From positions 3,685,001-3,749,000 of the forward strand of contig NZ_CP136921.1 of the NCBI RefSeq assembly GCF_033100095.1: a stretch of DNA of 64,000 nucleotides, read 5' to 3'. Source of the DNA: Diaphorobacter limosus (lineage in GTDB: Bacteria; Pseudomonadota; Gammaproteobacteria; Burkholderiales; Burkholderiaceae_C). Below, piece by piece: positions 8,785-17,780 of the stretch (position 1 is the stretch's first letter; every line of letters begins with the position of its first letter). The notes beneath the pieces are model-generated. The model saw nothing but the letters and a program-made list of their open reading frames with translations. It searched no databases and was not told where the DNA came from. Position numbers and translations under genes: made by a program.

Positions 8785-10365
8785 TTACGCTGCGGCGTGT
8801 GGCATGACGCTGAACACGCTGGTGGCGTCGCTGCCCAGCGGGTTGGTGGCGCGCGTCTCCAGCCACAGGCGCTGGATCAGGTTTTGCGCCACCTGCAGGC
8901 GGTAGGCGCTGCTGGCGCGCATGTCGCTCAGGGGAGCGAAGTCGCGCGCCAGCGCGGCCTGGGCGGCGCGCACCGCGGCCTCGTCCCAGCGCTGGCCAAG
9001 CAGCGCGGCTTCGGCCTGGGCGGCGCGGCGCACCGTGGCGGCCATGCCGCCGTAGGCCAGGCGCACGCTGGCCACGGTGTCGCCGTCCAGCTCCATGGCC
9101 ATGCCGGCGCACAGCGCCGAGATGTCGCAGTCAAAACGTTTGCTGATCTTGTAGCCGCGAATCTGGCGCGCAAAGGCCGCCAGCGGCACGGTGATGGCCT
9201 GCACGAACTCGCCCTCTTGCAGCGCGTTTTTCATGTAGTCCAGGTAGAAATCGGTCAGCGCCAGGCGGCGCACGGCGGCGCCGCGGCGCAGCTCCACGGC
9301 CGCGTCCAGCGCCATCAGAATCGGTGGTGCGTCGCCAATCGGCGAGCCGTTGGCGACGTTGCCGCCCATGGTGCCGGCGTGGCGGATCGGCGTGGAGGCG
9401 AAGCGCAGCCAGCAGTCAGTCAGCGTTGGCGCGCGCGCGGCTAGGGCGCGCCAGGCATCTTCGAGCGAGGCGCCGGCGCCTATCCACAGTTGGTCGCCGC
9501 GTTCCTCGACGGTGCGCAGCTCGGCCACCTGGCCCACATAGATCAGGTCGCCGACATCGCGAAACTGTTTGTTGACCCACAGGCCGATGTCGGTCGAGCC
9601 GGCCAGCAGCCGCGCCTGGGGCAGCGCCAGGCGCAGCGCGGCCAGGTCGTCCAGCGTGCGCGGGGCGTGGAAGCGGTCGCTGCGCGCCGGGCTAGCGGCC
9701 GGGTTGGGCGCGCTGTAGGCAAGCGCCGGCGCCTTGGCCAGCTCTTGCAGGGCGGCCGTCACGGCGGCGCGGTCAAGGCGCGCATCGGGCAGGTCGAACA
9801 TGCGCTCGCCCGCGTCCAGGATGGGGCGGTAGCCGGTACAGCGGCACAGATTGCCCGACAGCGCGTCGGCCAGCTGCTGGCGCGTGGGCCGCGTGCCGGC
9901 GCTTTGGTGCGACTCGTAGCTGTTCCACAGCGTCATGGCGATGCCCGGCGTGCAAAAACCGCATTGCGAGCCGTGGCAGTCCACCAGCGCCTGCTGCACC
10001 GGGTGCAGCTGGGGCTGGGTGCCGCTGCCGCAAGCGCCGCCGCAGCAGCTGGCGCCGGCCGGTGCCAGCTGGCTCAGGTCTTCCACGGTGAACAGCGCCT
10101 TGCCGTCGAGCGTGGGCAGAAACTGGATGCAGGCGTTGACGCTGGCCAGCTGCAGCTGGCCGGCGGCGTCCAGCTCGCCCACGACCACGGTGCAGGCGCC
10201 GCAGTCGCCCTCGTTGCAGCCTTCCTTGGTGCCGGTGTGGCGTGCATCCTCGCGCAGCCAGTCGAGTACCGAGCGCGTGCTCTGTACGCCGCTGACGCTG
10301 ACGATCTCACCCCGGTGATAGAAGCGGATGGCGCGGCTGTGGTCTGAGGGTGTGGCGTATGTCAT
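8785..10365 (-). CDS. xdhA: Xanthine dehydrogenase, FeS/FAD small subunit
   Basis: Carries electrons from the molybdenum site through two [2Fe-2S] clusters to FAD and NAD. It is 526 aa. The plant-ferredoxin-like cluster ligands lie in CNEGDCGAC, the second cluster in CHGSQCGFCTPG plus LCRCTGYRPI, and the FAD domain contains LLAGSTDIGLWVN and GTMGGNVANGSPIGD. A Cys-rich insert (SCCGGACGSG, about residues 110-119) sits between the clusters. The start at 10365 gives MTYATPSDHSRAIRFYHRGE; upstream frames lack family sequence. It is the first gene of the purine operon. No xdhC maturation gene follows. Confidence 0.95.
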   Translation of the reverse strand: MTYATPSDHSRAIRFYHRGEIVSVSGVQSTRSVLDWLREDARHTGTKEGCNEGDCGACTVVVGELDAAGQLQLASVNACIQFLPTLDGKALFTVEDLSQLAPAGASCCGGACGSGTQPQLHPVQQALVDCHGSQCGFCTPGIAMTLWNSYESHQSAGTRPTRQQLADALSGNLCRCTGYRPILDAGERMFDLPDARLDRAAVTAALQELAKAPALAYSAPNPAASPARSDRFHAPRTLDDLAALRLALPQARLLAGSTDIGLWVNKQFRDVGDLIYVGQVAELRTVEERGDQLWIGAGASLEDAWRALAARAPTLTDCWLRFASTPIRHAGTMGGNVANGSPIGDAPPILMALDAAVELRRGAAVRRLALTDFYLDYMKNALQEGEFVQAITVPLAAFARQIRGYKISKRFDCDISALCAGMAMELDGDTVASVRLAYGGMAATVRRAAQAEAALLGQRWDEAAVRAAQAALARDFAPLSDMRASSAYRLQVAQNLIQRLWLETRATNPLGSDATSVFSVMPHAAA

Positions 10366-10546
10366 GGGCAGTCCAAAGGGCAAGCGGGCAGGGCAATGCC
10401 GTCGTTGCGCCAATGGTGCACCCACGCGGGGCACTTGCGCATTCAGGCCCCCTGATACTCGATATGCGATGGGCTTTATAACGCCTGGGTTAACCCTGGT
10501 GGGCGCGCAGCGCCTTGCGCGCCGCATGGCGGCGGGCCTGGCGCCG

Positions 10547-11911
10547 CTACACGGTGCGGCTGCGTGCCAGCGGCGGGTTCTTGGCGAAGTAGCGCACGAT
10601 GCCGCGCATCAGCGCGTCGGCCAGCTGCTCCTGGTAGGCGGCCGAGCGCAGCTTGGCTTCTTCCTCGGGGTTGCTGATGAAGGCGGTCTCGACCAGCACG
10701 CTGGGAATGTCGGGTGCCTTCAGCACCGCAAAACCGGCCTGCTCGACGCGCGGCTTGTGCAGCCGGGCCATGCCGCCAATCTCGCCCAGCAGCACGCTGC
10801 CGAGCTTCAGGCTGTCGTTGATCTGCGCCGTGGTGCTCATGTCCAGCAGGGCGCGCTGCACATGGCGGTCCTGGCTGCCCACGTTCACGCCGCCTATCAG
10901 GTCGGCCTCGTTCTCCTTGCTGGCCAGCCAGCGCGCGGCCGAGCTCGATGCCCCGCCCTGGCTCAGGGCGAATACGCTGGCGCCGCGCGCGGACGGAGTG
11001 GTGAAGGCGTCGGCATGGATGGAGACAAACAGGTCGGCCTGCACGCGCCGGGCCTTCTCTACGCGCGTGCCCAGGGGTACGAAAAAATCGCCGTCGCGCG
11101 TGAGAAAGGCGCGCATCGGGTTGCCGCCCACCTGGGTGGCGTTGATGCGGTCACGCAGCTGGCGCGCGACCTTCAGCACCACGTCTTTCTCGCGTGTGCC
11201 GCCGGGGCCTATGGCTCCCGGGTCTTCGCCGCCATGGCCGGGGTCGAGCGCGACGATGATCAGCCGGTCGGTGCTGCGCGCAGGAGTGCGGACGGCCGGC
11301 GCGCGGGCCTTGGGTGGTGGCGCGGCAGGGGCGGGCGCCTCGGGCCTCTGGCTTTGCTGGGCAATCAGATCACCCAGCGGATCCGGGGCGGAGGCCGGCA
11401 ATGGTGCTGCCGTGGCGCTGTTGGCGTCGCGCAGGCGCTCGGCAATCAGTGCCTCCAGCGGGTCGGGGGCCTCGGCGGGGTAGAGGTCGAACACCAGCCG
11501 GTGCTGGTAGGCGGCCACCGGCGCGAGCGTGAACACCTGCGGCCTGGCGGCCTGTTTCAGGTCCACCACCAGGCGCACCACGCCGGGGGTGTTTTGGCCC
11601 ACGCGTATGCCGGCGATGTTGGGGTCGTCGGGCTGCACCTTGGCCACCAGCTCGCGCAGCGACGGATCGAGATCCAGGCCTTCGATATCCACCGCCAGGC
11701 GCGGCGGCGTGGACACGAAAAACTGCTTGGCGACGAGGGCGCGGTCGGACTCTATGGTCACGCGCGAATAGTCGGCCGCGGGCCACACGCGCACTGCCAC
11801 GATGCTGGCGCCGCGCGCGATCTGCTGCGCGCCCAGCAGCAGCACCAGGCTGCCGGCCTGCAGCAGGCGGCGGCGGCTGTGGTGCGGTCGGGGGAGGCGC
11901 TCGTCGCTCAT
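10547..11911 (-). CDS. amiC: N-acetylmuramoyl-L-alanine amidase AmiC
   Basis: A periplasmic zinc amidase that splits septal peptidoglycan for daughter-cell separation. It is 454 aa. The N-terminus has a Tat-type signal (SRRRLLQAGSLVLLLGA), followed by an AMIN domain (residues ~38-140, septal targeting), a Pro/Ala linker, and the Amidase_3 domain. Zinc and catalytic residues are visible in LDPGHGGEDPGAIG, the Glu of TREKDVVLK, SIHADAF, and the Glu of SVLVETAFISN. Its ATG overlaps the tsaE stop by 4 nt (ATGA), so translation is coupled. Confidence 0.95.
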   Translation of the reverse strand: MSDERLPRPHHSRRRLLQAGSLVLLLGAQQIARGASIVAVRVWPAADYSRVTIESDRALVAKQFFVSTPPRLAVDIEGLDLDPSLRELVAKVQPDDPNIAGIRVGQNTPGVVRLVVDLKQAARPQVFTLAPVAAYQHRLVFDLYPAEAPDPLEALIAERLRDANSATAAPLPASAPDPLGDLIAQQSQRPEAPAPAAPPPKARAPAVRTPARSTDRLIIVALDPGHGGEDPGAIGPGGTREKDVVLKVARQLRDRINATQVGGNPMRAFLTRDGDFFVPLGTRVEKARRVQADLFVSIHADAFTTPSARGASVFALSQGGASSSAARWLASKENEADLIGGVNVGSQDRHVQRALLDMSTTAQINDSLKLGSVLLGEIGGMARLHKPRVEQAGFAVLKAPDIPSVLVETAFISNPEEEAKLRSAAYQEQLADALMRGIVRYFAKNPPLARSRTV

Positions 11912-12381
11912 GGGGTATTCAGTCCTTGCAGTACGGCGCTGCCTTGGGGCGTGTGGGCCTGCAGCGTGACATGCCGGGCGTGATCATCCTCCGCTTCAAT
12001 GTAAATAGCAATATCCGCAACTGGGATAAGCCCTGATGCGTTGTTGGGCCACTCTGCAAGCTTCAGGCCCGGGCTGGCGAAAAGGTCGCGAAAACCGGCA
12101 TCCTCCCACTCGCGTGGATCGTTGAAGCGGTAGAAGTCGAAATGCCAGATGGCCAGGCCCGGCGCCTGGTGCGGCTCGACCACGGCATAGGTCGGGCTCT
12201 TGATGCGCCCGGCCACGCCGAGCGCGCGCAGCAGGTGGCGCACCAGCGTGGTCTTGCCCGCGCCCAGATCGCCATGCAGGGCGATGAAGGCGTTGGCGAT
12301 GCCGGGCTGCGCCGCCAGGCGCGCGGCAAAGCGGGCGGCGTCGTCCTCGCCCTGCCAGTGCAGCGACAGCGGGGGCGGCAT
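11908..12381 (-). CDS. tsaE: tRNA threonylcarbamoyladenosine biosynthesis ATPase TsaE
   Basis: The P-loop ATPase that cycles the TsaBDE complex making t6A37 in ANN-decoding tRNAs. It is 157 aa, with Walker A in LHGDLGAGKTTLVRHLLRAL, the switch-like SPTYAVVE, and HFDFYRF / WPNNA. The start at 12381 (MPPPLSLHWQGEDDAARF) fits family length; the in-frame extension upstream is antisense to queG. It is divergent from queG with only 15 bp between start codons, so its promoter must lie within queG. It is coupled to amiC, a pairing common in proteobacteria. Confidence 0.93.
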   Translation of the reverse strand: MPPPLSLHWQGEDDAARFAARLAAQPGIANAFIALHGDLGAGKTTLVRHLLRALGVAGRIKSPTYAVVEPHQAPGLAIWHFDFYRFNDPREWEDAGFRDLFASPGLKLAEWPNNASGLIPVADIAIYIEAEDDHARHVTLQAHTPQGSAVLQGLNTP

Positions 12382-12384
12382 TTC

Positions 12385-12390
12385 TACAAT
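12385..12390 (+). promoter_or_regulatory. -10-like hexamer of queG
   Basis: TACAAT ends 6 nt before the queG ATG, inside the 15-bp tsaE/queG divergent gap. The geometry is identical to mutL and implies a leaderless queG transcript. Confidence 0.5.
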
Positions 12391-12396
12391 CGGGCG

Positions 12397-13476
12397 ATGA
12401 TGGTCAGCAGCAGTCAACTCGTTCCTCAAATTCGGGGCTGGGCGCGCGAGCTCGGATTTTCCCAAATCGGCGTGGCCGGCGTGGACTTGTCCGCCGCCGA
12501 GCCTGGATTGATGCAATGGCTGGCCGAAGGTTTCCACGGCGAGATGCATTACATGGCCGCGCACGGCCTCAGGCGCGCGCGCCCGGCCGAGCTGGTGCCG
12601 GGCACGGTGAGCGTGATCACGGCGCGCATGGACTATTTGCCGCGCGCCACGCCGCCGGGCTGGCAGGCCGTGGAGTTTGATCGCCTGACGCGCCCGCGGG
12701 AGGCCATCGTCTCCGTCTACGCCCGGGGGCGCGACTACCACAAGGTGCTGCGCGCGCGCCTGCAAAAGCTCAGCGAGCGCATCGCAGGCGCCGTGGGCCC
12801 GTTCGGCCACCGCGTGTTCACCGATTCCGCCCCGGTGCTGGAGGCCGAGCTGGCGCGCCGCAGCGGCCAGGGCTGGCGCGGCAAGCACACGCTGGTGCTG
12901 AGCCGCGAGGCGGGCTCGATGTTCTTCCTGGGCGAGATCTACCTGGACATGGCGCTTGCGCCCACGCAGCCCGTCACCGCCCACTGCGGCAGCTGCCAGG
13001 CCTGCATGGACGTGTGCCCCACGCAGGCCATCGTCGCCCCGCACCGCGTGGACGCGCGCCGCTGCATCTCCTACCTGACCATAGAGCATGCCGGGGCTAT
13101 ACCCCTGGAGCTGCGCCCGCTGATGGGCAACCGCATCTACGGCTGCGACGACTGCCAGCTGATCTGCCCCTGGAATAAGTTCGCCCACACCAGCAGCCTG
13201 CCCGACTTCGACGCGCGCGCGCCCCTGGTCGGCCAGCAGCTGGTGCAGCTGTTCGCCTGGGACGAGGCCACCTTTTTGCGCCAGACCGAGGGCGGGCCGA
13301 TACGCCGCATAGGCCACGAGCGCTGGCTGCGCAACATCGCCGTGGCGCTGGGCAACGCGCTGCGCGCCACGGGCGACGAGCGGCTGCGCGCCGCCTTGCT
13401 CACCCGGGCCGACGACGCCAGCGCGCTGGTGCGCGAGCATGTGGCCTGGGCTCTTTTAGAAGAAAAACGGCCGTAG
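12397..13476 (+). CDS. queG: Epoxyqueuosine reductase QueG
   Basis: A cobalamin- and 4Fe-4S-dependent enzyme performing the last step of queuosine synthesis in tRNA (epoxyqueuosine to queuosine). It is 359 aa. Ferredoxin-type clusters appear as CGSCQACMDVCPTQAI and CDDCQLICPWN. The N-terminal substrate domain includes FHGEMHYM and FTDSAPVLE. Two adjacent ATGs (12397, 12400) are possible starts. The last codons (EEKRP) and the stop lie in or against a copy of the dispersed repeat, so the C-terminus may have been reshaped by it. Confidence 0.95.
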   Translation: MMVSSSQLVPQIRGWARELGFSQIGVAGVDLSAAEPGLMQWLAEGFHGEMHYMAAHGLRRARPAELVPGTVSVITARMDYLPRATPPGWQAVEFDRLTRPREAIVSVYARGRDYHKVLRARLQKLSERIAGAVGPFGHRVFTDSAPVLEAELARRSGQGWRGKHTLVLSREAGSMFFLGEIYLDMALAPTQPVTAHCGSCQACMDVCPTQAIVAPHRVDARRCISYLTIEHAGAIPLELRPLMGNRIYGCDDCQLICPWNKFAHTSSLPDFDARAPLVGQQLVQLFAWDEATFLRQTEGGPIRRIGHERWLRNIAVALGNALRATGDERLRAALLTRADDASALVREHVAWALLEEKRP

Positions 13477-13517
13477 CGCCTGCTGGTAAAGCGCAAATAG
13501 CTATAAAAATAATAGTA
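13460..13517 (+). repeat. Dispersed palindromic repeat copy 2, queG 3' end
   Basis: Reads GGCCGTAGCGCC, then AAAGCGCAAATAGCTATAAA, then TAATAGTAT. It is a somewhat decayed copy spanning the queG stop and reaching the convergent AEC gene stop at 13518. It occupies the whole convergent gap. Confidence 0.65.
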
Positions 13518-14447
13518 TCAGCGCAATAGCCCGAGTCCGAACGGCAGGCTCAGCACGCCCAGGGCGGTGGACAGCGTGACCAGCCCCGCCACGTAGGCGC
13601 CGTTGTAGCCCATGCGTGCCGTGAGCACGTAGCAGCTGGAGGCCGTGGACACGGCGCAAAACACCATCAGCGCCTGGGCCTGTGTGGCATCCAGCCCCAG
13701 CAGCAGCACCCATGCCCAGGCGATCAGCGGCAGCGCCACATGGCGGATGGAAAGCACCGACGCGCTGAGCAGCTTGCCGCGCCGGAGCAGGCCGAACTGC
13801 ATGCCGGCGCCGGCGGCCATCAGCCCCAGGGCCAGCGACGCGGCGCCGATGCGGCCCACCGCAGGCTCCAGCCAGCCGGGGATGCGCAGGCCCAGCGCAT
13901 TCGCCACCAGGCCGGTGGCCGTGGCGATGATCAAGGGGTTGCGCAGCAGCTCGCCCCAGAAGCCGCGCTGGCCACCGCGCGCCATGGGCCACACCGCCGC
14001 CACGTTCACCAGCGGCACGCACACGCCAATCAGCACCGCCACCATCAGCAGACCCTGGGCGCCGGCCAGGCGCTCGGCCAGGGCCAGCACCAGGTAGGAG
14101 TTGAAGCGAAACGCCACCTGGGCCGCAGCCGCGTGGTCGCGCCGGTCGATGCGCCGGCCCAGCCAGGGCAGGTGCGGCAGGCTGTAGGCCAGGGCCACGC
14201 CACACAGCAGGGTGCCCACGCCGGCGACGACCAGGCCCGTGGCCTCGCCCACGTCGATGGGGCTTTTGACGATGGACTGGAACAGCAGCACCGGAAACAG
14301 CAGGTAGTACACCAGGCTTTCCACGGGCTGCCAGACTGTGCGGTTCAGCGGTGTGTAGCGGCAGACCAGATAGCCGCACAGGATCAGCGAGAAGTCGGGG
14401 ATGAGCAGCTGCGCGTAGTTCACGGCGCGCAGCATAGCGCGGTGCAA
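13518..14447 (-). CDS. AEC (auxin efflux carrier) family transporter
   Basis: A 309-aa inner-membrane carrier with about ten hydrophobic helices. Family-type sequence includes IPDFSLILCGYLVCRYT, VESLVYYLLFPVLLFQSI near the N-terminus and the NPLIIATATGLVANALGL half-repeat. Bacterial AEC proteins usually export or exchange small organic acids such as malate; the substrate cannot be read from sequence. An alternative start four codons in (14435, MLRAVNYAQ) is possible. It is convergent with queG and divergent from the Bug-type binding protein. Confidence 0.85.
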   Translation of the reverse strand: MHRAMLRAVNYAQLLIPDFSLILCGYLVCRYTPLNRTVWQPVESLVYYLLFPVLLFQSIVKSPIDVGEATGLVVAGVGTLLCGVALAYSLPHLPWLGRRIDRRDHAAAAQVAFRFNSYLVLALAERLAGAQGLLMVAVLIGVCVPLVNVAAVWPMARGGQRGFWGELLRNPLIIATATGLVANALGLRIPGWLEPAVGRIGAASLALGLMAAGAGMQFGLLRRGKLLSASVLSIRHVALPLIAWAWVLLLGLDATQAQALMVFCAVSTASSCYVLTARMGYNGAYVAGLVTLSTALGVLSLPFGLGLLR

Positions 14448-14500
14448 CCGGGGTAATTACCAGGGCGCTCGCGGCCAGGAGCGTCGGTAGCATCGCGGCC

Positions 14501-14506
14501 TACAAT
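14501..14506 (+). promoter_or_regulatory. -10-like hexamer of the Bug-type binding protein gene
   Basis: TACAAT about 40 nt before the ATG at 14547. An AAGGAG ribosome-binding site at about 14535-14540 follows, so this gene has a conventional leader. Confidence 0.5.
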
Positions 14507-14546
14507 TTGTTTCTTTCATTGGACGTATTGGACAAGGAGCGTTTGC

Positions 14547-15509
14547 ATGCAACGTCGTAACTACCTGGCCCTGGTTCTGCTCGCAACCGCGGGCACCGCC
14601 TTTGCCCAGGCCTATCCCGCCAAGCCCATCAAGCTGCTGGTGCCGTTCGCGCCCGGTGGTACCACCGACATCATTGCCCGCGCCATCGCCGACCCGCTGG
14701 GCAAGGTCCTGGGCCAGCCGGTGGTGGTGGACAACCGCGGCGGCGGCGGCGGCATCATCGGTGCGCAGGAGACCGCGCGCGCCGCGCCCGATGGCTACAA
14801 CCTGGGCATCGCCACGGTGTCCACCACGGCCACCGCCCCGGCGATCAACCCCAAGGTGCCGTACAACGCGCTGACGGACTTCACGCCCGTCATCAACGTG
14901 GCGGCCACGCCCAACGTGATTGCCGTGAACCCGAAGTTTCCGGCCAAGGATTACCAGAGCTTTGTTGCCGAGCTGAAGAAGAACCCGGGCAGGTATTCCT
15001 ACGCCTCGTCGGGCACCGGCACCATTCAGCATCTGCTGATGGAGCTGTACAAGAACCTGTCGGGCACCTTCATGACGCATATCCCCTACCGGGGTGCGGG
15101 CCCGGCCCTGAACGACGTGGTGGCCAACCAGGTCAGCATGAACCTGGACAACCTGCCGTCCTCGCTGCCCTTCATCAAGGATGGCCGCCTGGTGCCCATC
15201 GTCGTCGCCGCGCCCCAGCGCCTGGCCGTGCTGCCCAACGTGCCCACCTTCAAGGAGGTGGGCCTGGAGCCGGTGAACCGCCTGGCGTTCTACGGCATCG
15301 TCGGCCCCAAGGGCATGCCCAAGGAGGTGGTGGACAAGATCAATGCCGGCGTGAAGAAGGTGCTGGAGGATCCGGTGGTGAAGAAGCGCATCGAGGACAC
15401 GGGTTCCTTCATCGTCGCCAACACGCCCGAGCAGTTTGCCGAGCAGATCAAGGCCGAGAATGCCGTGTACAAGGAAGTGGTGCAAAAGCAGAAGCTGACG
15501 CTGGAATAG
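14547..15509 (+). CDS. Tripartite tricarboxylate transporter binding protein (Bug/TctC family)
   Basis: A periplasmic solute receptor of 320 aa with a cleavable signal peptide ending TAFAQA. The mature N-terminus [20 protein letters not shown] is the Bug-family signature that forms the ligand pocket. [19 protein letters not shown] near the C-terminus is also typical. No tctA or tctB membrane genes are adjacent, which is common for orphan Bug proteins in this family. The ligand (often a carboxylate or nicotinate-like compound) is unknown. Confidence 0.92.
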   Translation: MQRRNYLALVLLATAGTAFAQAYPAKPIKLLVPFAPGGTTDIIARAIADPLGKVLGQPVVVDNRGGGGGIIGAQETARAAPDGYNLGIATVSTTATAPAINPKVPYNALTDFTPVINVAATPNVIAVNPKFPAKDYQSFVAELKKNPGRYSYASSGTGTIQHLLMELYKNLSGTFMTHIPYRGAGPALNDVVANQVSMNLDNLPSSLPFIKDGRLVPIVVAAPQRLAVLPNVPTFKEVGLEPVNRLAFYGIVGPKGMPKEVVDKINAGVKKVLEDPVVKKRIEDTGSFIVANTPEQFAEQIKAENAVYKEVVQKQKLTLE

Positions 15510-15528
15510 GCCACGGGCTTCAACACAC

Positions 15529-15552
15529 CGCCCGCCGCCCACGGGCGTTTTT
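15529..15552 (+). terminator. Rho-independent terminator after the Bug-type gene
   Basis: Stem CGCCCG / CGGGCG (15529-15534 with 15542-15547), 7-nt loop, then five T. It ends just before the xerD start, so xerD may depend on read-through or a weak promoter of its own. Confidence 0.7.
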
Positions 15553-15556
15553 CATC

Positions 15557-16456
15557 ATGCTGCCGGATAGTCAGACCGCCATTGACTTGTTTCTAGATGC
15601 CCTGTGGCTGGAGGACGGCCTGGCGCGCAACACCCTGGCTGCCTACCGGCGCGACCTGACGCTGTATGCCCAGTGGCTGGCGCAGCAACAGCCGCCGCTG
15701 GTGCTGGACGCCACGGCCGAGCACCACCTGCAGGGCTACTTTGCCGCGCGCCACGCACAGACGCGCGCCACCACCGCCAACCGGCGCCTGACGGTGCTGC
15801 GGCGCTACTTTCACTGGGCGCTGCGCGAGCGGCGCATCACGCAAGACCCCACGGTGCGCCTGCTGGCTGCGCGCCAGCCGCTGCGCGTGCCCGGGACGCT
15901 GACCCAGGCGCAGGTGGAGGCGCTGCTGCATGCGCCCGACCCGTCCACGCCGCTGGGCCTGCGCGACCGCGCCATGCTGGAGCTGATGTATGCCAGCGGC
16001 CTGCGTGTCTCCGAGCTGGTCACGCTCAAGACCTTTCACCTGGGCCTGGCCGAGGGCGTGCTGCGCATCATGGGCAAGGGCGGCAAGGAGCGGCTGGTGC
16101 CGTTTGGCGACGAGGCGCGGCGCTGGCTGGAACGCTACCTGCTTGAGGCGCGCGGCGTCATCCTGGGCGGGCAGCAGACGGACGATCTGTTCGTCACCCA
16201 ACGCGGCAGCGCCATGTCGCGCGTGATGTTCTGGATCATCGTGAAGAAATGTGCGCAGCTGGCCGGCATCACCGCGCCGCTGTCGCCGCACACGCTGCGC
16301 CACGCCTTCGCCACCCATCTGTTGAACCACGGCGCCGACCTGCGCGTGGTGCAGCTGCTGCTGGGCCATGCCGATATCTCCACCACCACCATCTACACCC
16401 ATGTGGCGCGCGAGCGGCTCAAGCAGCTGCATGCGCAGCACCATCCACGGGGGTAG
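15557..16456 (+). CDS. xerD: Tyrosine recombinase XerD
   Basis: Resolves chromosome dimers at dif with XerC and FtsK. It is 299 aa. A SAM-like N-terminal core-binding domain covers residues 1-90. Catalytic residues are visible: Arg in ASGLRVSELV, Lys in GKGGKERLVPF, His/Arg in LSPHTLRHAFATHLL, His in LLGHADISTTTIYTHV, and Tyr nucleophile in the same motif. Full length and clean motifs point to housekeeping XerD rather than a phage or integron integrase. XerD rather than XerC is inferred from sequence style. Confidence 0.92.
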   Translation: MLPDSQTAIDLFLDALWLEDGLARNTLAAYRRDLTLYAQWLAQQQPPLVLDATAEHHLQGYFAARHAQTRATTANRRLTVLRRYFHWALRERRITQDPTVRLLAARQPLRVPGTLTQAQVEALLHAPDPSTPLGLRDRAMLELMYASGLRVSELVTLKTFHLGLAEGVLRIMGKGGKERLVPFGDEARRWLERYLLEARGVILGGQQTDDLFVTQRGSAMSRVMFWIIVKKCAQLAGITAPLSPHTLRHAFATHLLNHGADLRVVQLLLGHADISTTTIYTHVARERLKQLHAQHHPRG

Positions 16457-16467
16457 CAGCTGCGGCT

Positions 16468-17742
16468 TCAGGCCTCTGTAGCCAGGCTTTCGGCCCAGGC
16501 CAGGGCCTGCAGGTGGGCCCAGTTGACCTGGCGGTTGGACAGGTGCAGCGCCTCGGCGCAGCGGGCAAAGGCCGCGTCGTCGCCGCTTTCGCAGGCCTTG
16601 GTGAGTTCCAAAAAGGGCGCGAACACGCCCTGGTTGTGCAGCAGGGCCTGTTGCACCGAGTCGGGCAGGGCCACGCTTTCGAGCGCGCGCTCCATGGGCA
16701 TGTTCAGCATGCTGTCGAGCATGGAGAACACGCCGACCACGAAGGCGTTGTCGCATTCTTCCTTGGGCAGCAGCTCGGCCGCCAGCAGCTCCATGAGGCG
16801 GCCGCGCACCACCGCGGTCTGGCCTACGGCCGGTGCCGTGCCATCCTTGCGCGAGGTGGTGAGCAGCAGCGCCGCCCAGCGAAACAGCTTCTTCAGCCCC
16901 AGGATCATCACCGCGTGGCGGAACGAGGTGATCTCGCACGACAGCCCAAAGCCCGAGGAGTTGATGAAGCGCAGCAGGTTGAACGACAGCGTGGGGTCTT
17001 TCTTCAGCAGATCCTCGATTTCGTCCGTACTCGCCTGCTGGCGCACCAGGTTGATGAGCTGGATGATGGTGGCCTGCGAGGGCCTGATGGTCTGCGCCTT
17101 GACCATGGCCGGGCGCGCAAACCAGTAGCCCTGGAACAGCTTCACGCCCAGGGCGGCCATGCGCTCGTGCTGCTCGGCCGTCTCGACCTTTTCGGCGATC
17201 AGCGTGGCCTGGGCGTTGGCGCGCACATATTTCACCAGCGGTTCGATCAGTTCGGGCTTGATGGCCAGCATGTTCAGCTTGATGAAGTTCGCCAGCGGCA
17301 GCCAGCTGCCATAGGCGCGGCGCAGCACGTCCTGGCTGAAGGCCAGGCGAAAGCCGCGCGTGCGCAGCGCCTGCAGCGTGGGCAGCAGCTGTTCTATCTG
17401 CTCCGGCGTGGCGTTGGCGGCCAGTGTCGGCACCTCCAGCACCACCTTCTCGGGGTGGACCAGCTCCAGGTGGCCGCCGGCCAGGCTCTCGTGCGTGCAG
17501 TTGATGAAGACGATCTTCTTGCTGCCCAGCGCCTCGGATCCGGCATAGCACAGGGCGTTGAACAGCAGCGCCGCATCGCTGGCCGCGGTATGGCTGTGGG
17601 CAGCCGTGCTGCGGTCAAAGAGCTCATAGCCGAAGACGGCGCGGTTTTCATCCAGGATGGCCTGGCGGGCGATGACGACCTGGTTGTCGGCGTCTTCAGC
17701 GCCGGGCTCGGCTGCGGTCATGGGATTGGTGGGGCTGGACAT
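16468..17742 (-). CDS. EAL-HDOD domain signalling protein, copy A
   Basis: A 424-aa protein with an N-terminal degenerate EAL-like domain (residues ~22-210) and a C-terminal HDOD domain (~220-410), the YuxH arrangement. GYELF replaces the catalytic EAL-type signature and LIAEKVET lacks the metal-binding DD pair, so c-di-GMP hydrolysis is unlikely. HDOD sequence includes STDEIEDLLKKDPTLSFNLL and FRHAVMILGLKKLFRWAALL. Such proteins act as regulatory hubs for motility or c-di-GMP pathways. It is a tandem paralogue of the next gene, with the same length. Confidence 0.88.
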   Translation of the reverse strand: MSSPTNPMTAAEPGAEDADNQVVIARQAILDENRAVFGYELFDRSTAAHSHTAASDAALLFNALCYAGSEALGSKKIVFINCTHESLAGGHLELVHPEKVVLEVPTLAANATPEQIEQLLPTLQALRTRGFRLAFSQDVLRRAYGSWLPLANFIKLNMLAIKPELIEPLVKYVRANAQATLIAEKVETAEQHERMAALGVKLFQGYWFARPAMVKAQTIRPSQATIIQLINLVRQQASTDEIEDLLKKDPTLSFNLLRFINSSGFGLSCEITSFRHAVMILGLKKLFRWAALLLTTSRKDGTAPAVGQTAVVRGRLMELLAAELLPKEECDNAFVVGVFSMLDSMLNMPMERALESVALPDSVQQALLHNQGVFAPFLELTKACESGDDAAFARCAEALHLSNRQVNWAHLQALAWAESLATEA

Positions 17743-17780
17743 GGGTGGTGATTGAATTCTTTGAAAGGGCTATGAGATGG

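Noticed and set aside
6317..8905. Long plus-strand open frame of 862 codons
   Set aside because: It is antisense to xdhB, and its His/Gly/Val/Arg-rich composition is the shadow typical of high-GC genes. xdhB on the other strand has full catalytic motifs.
15557..16456. Phage or integron integrase
   Set aside because: Length and motifs match housekeeping XerD. No attachment site, cassette or phage genes are nearby.
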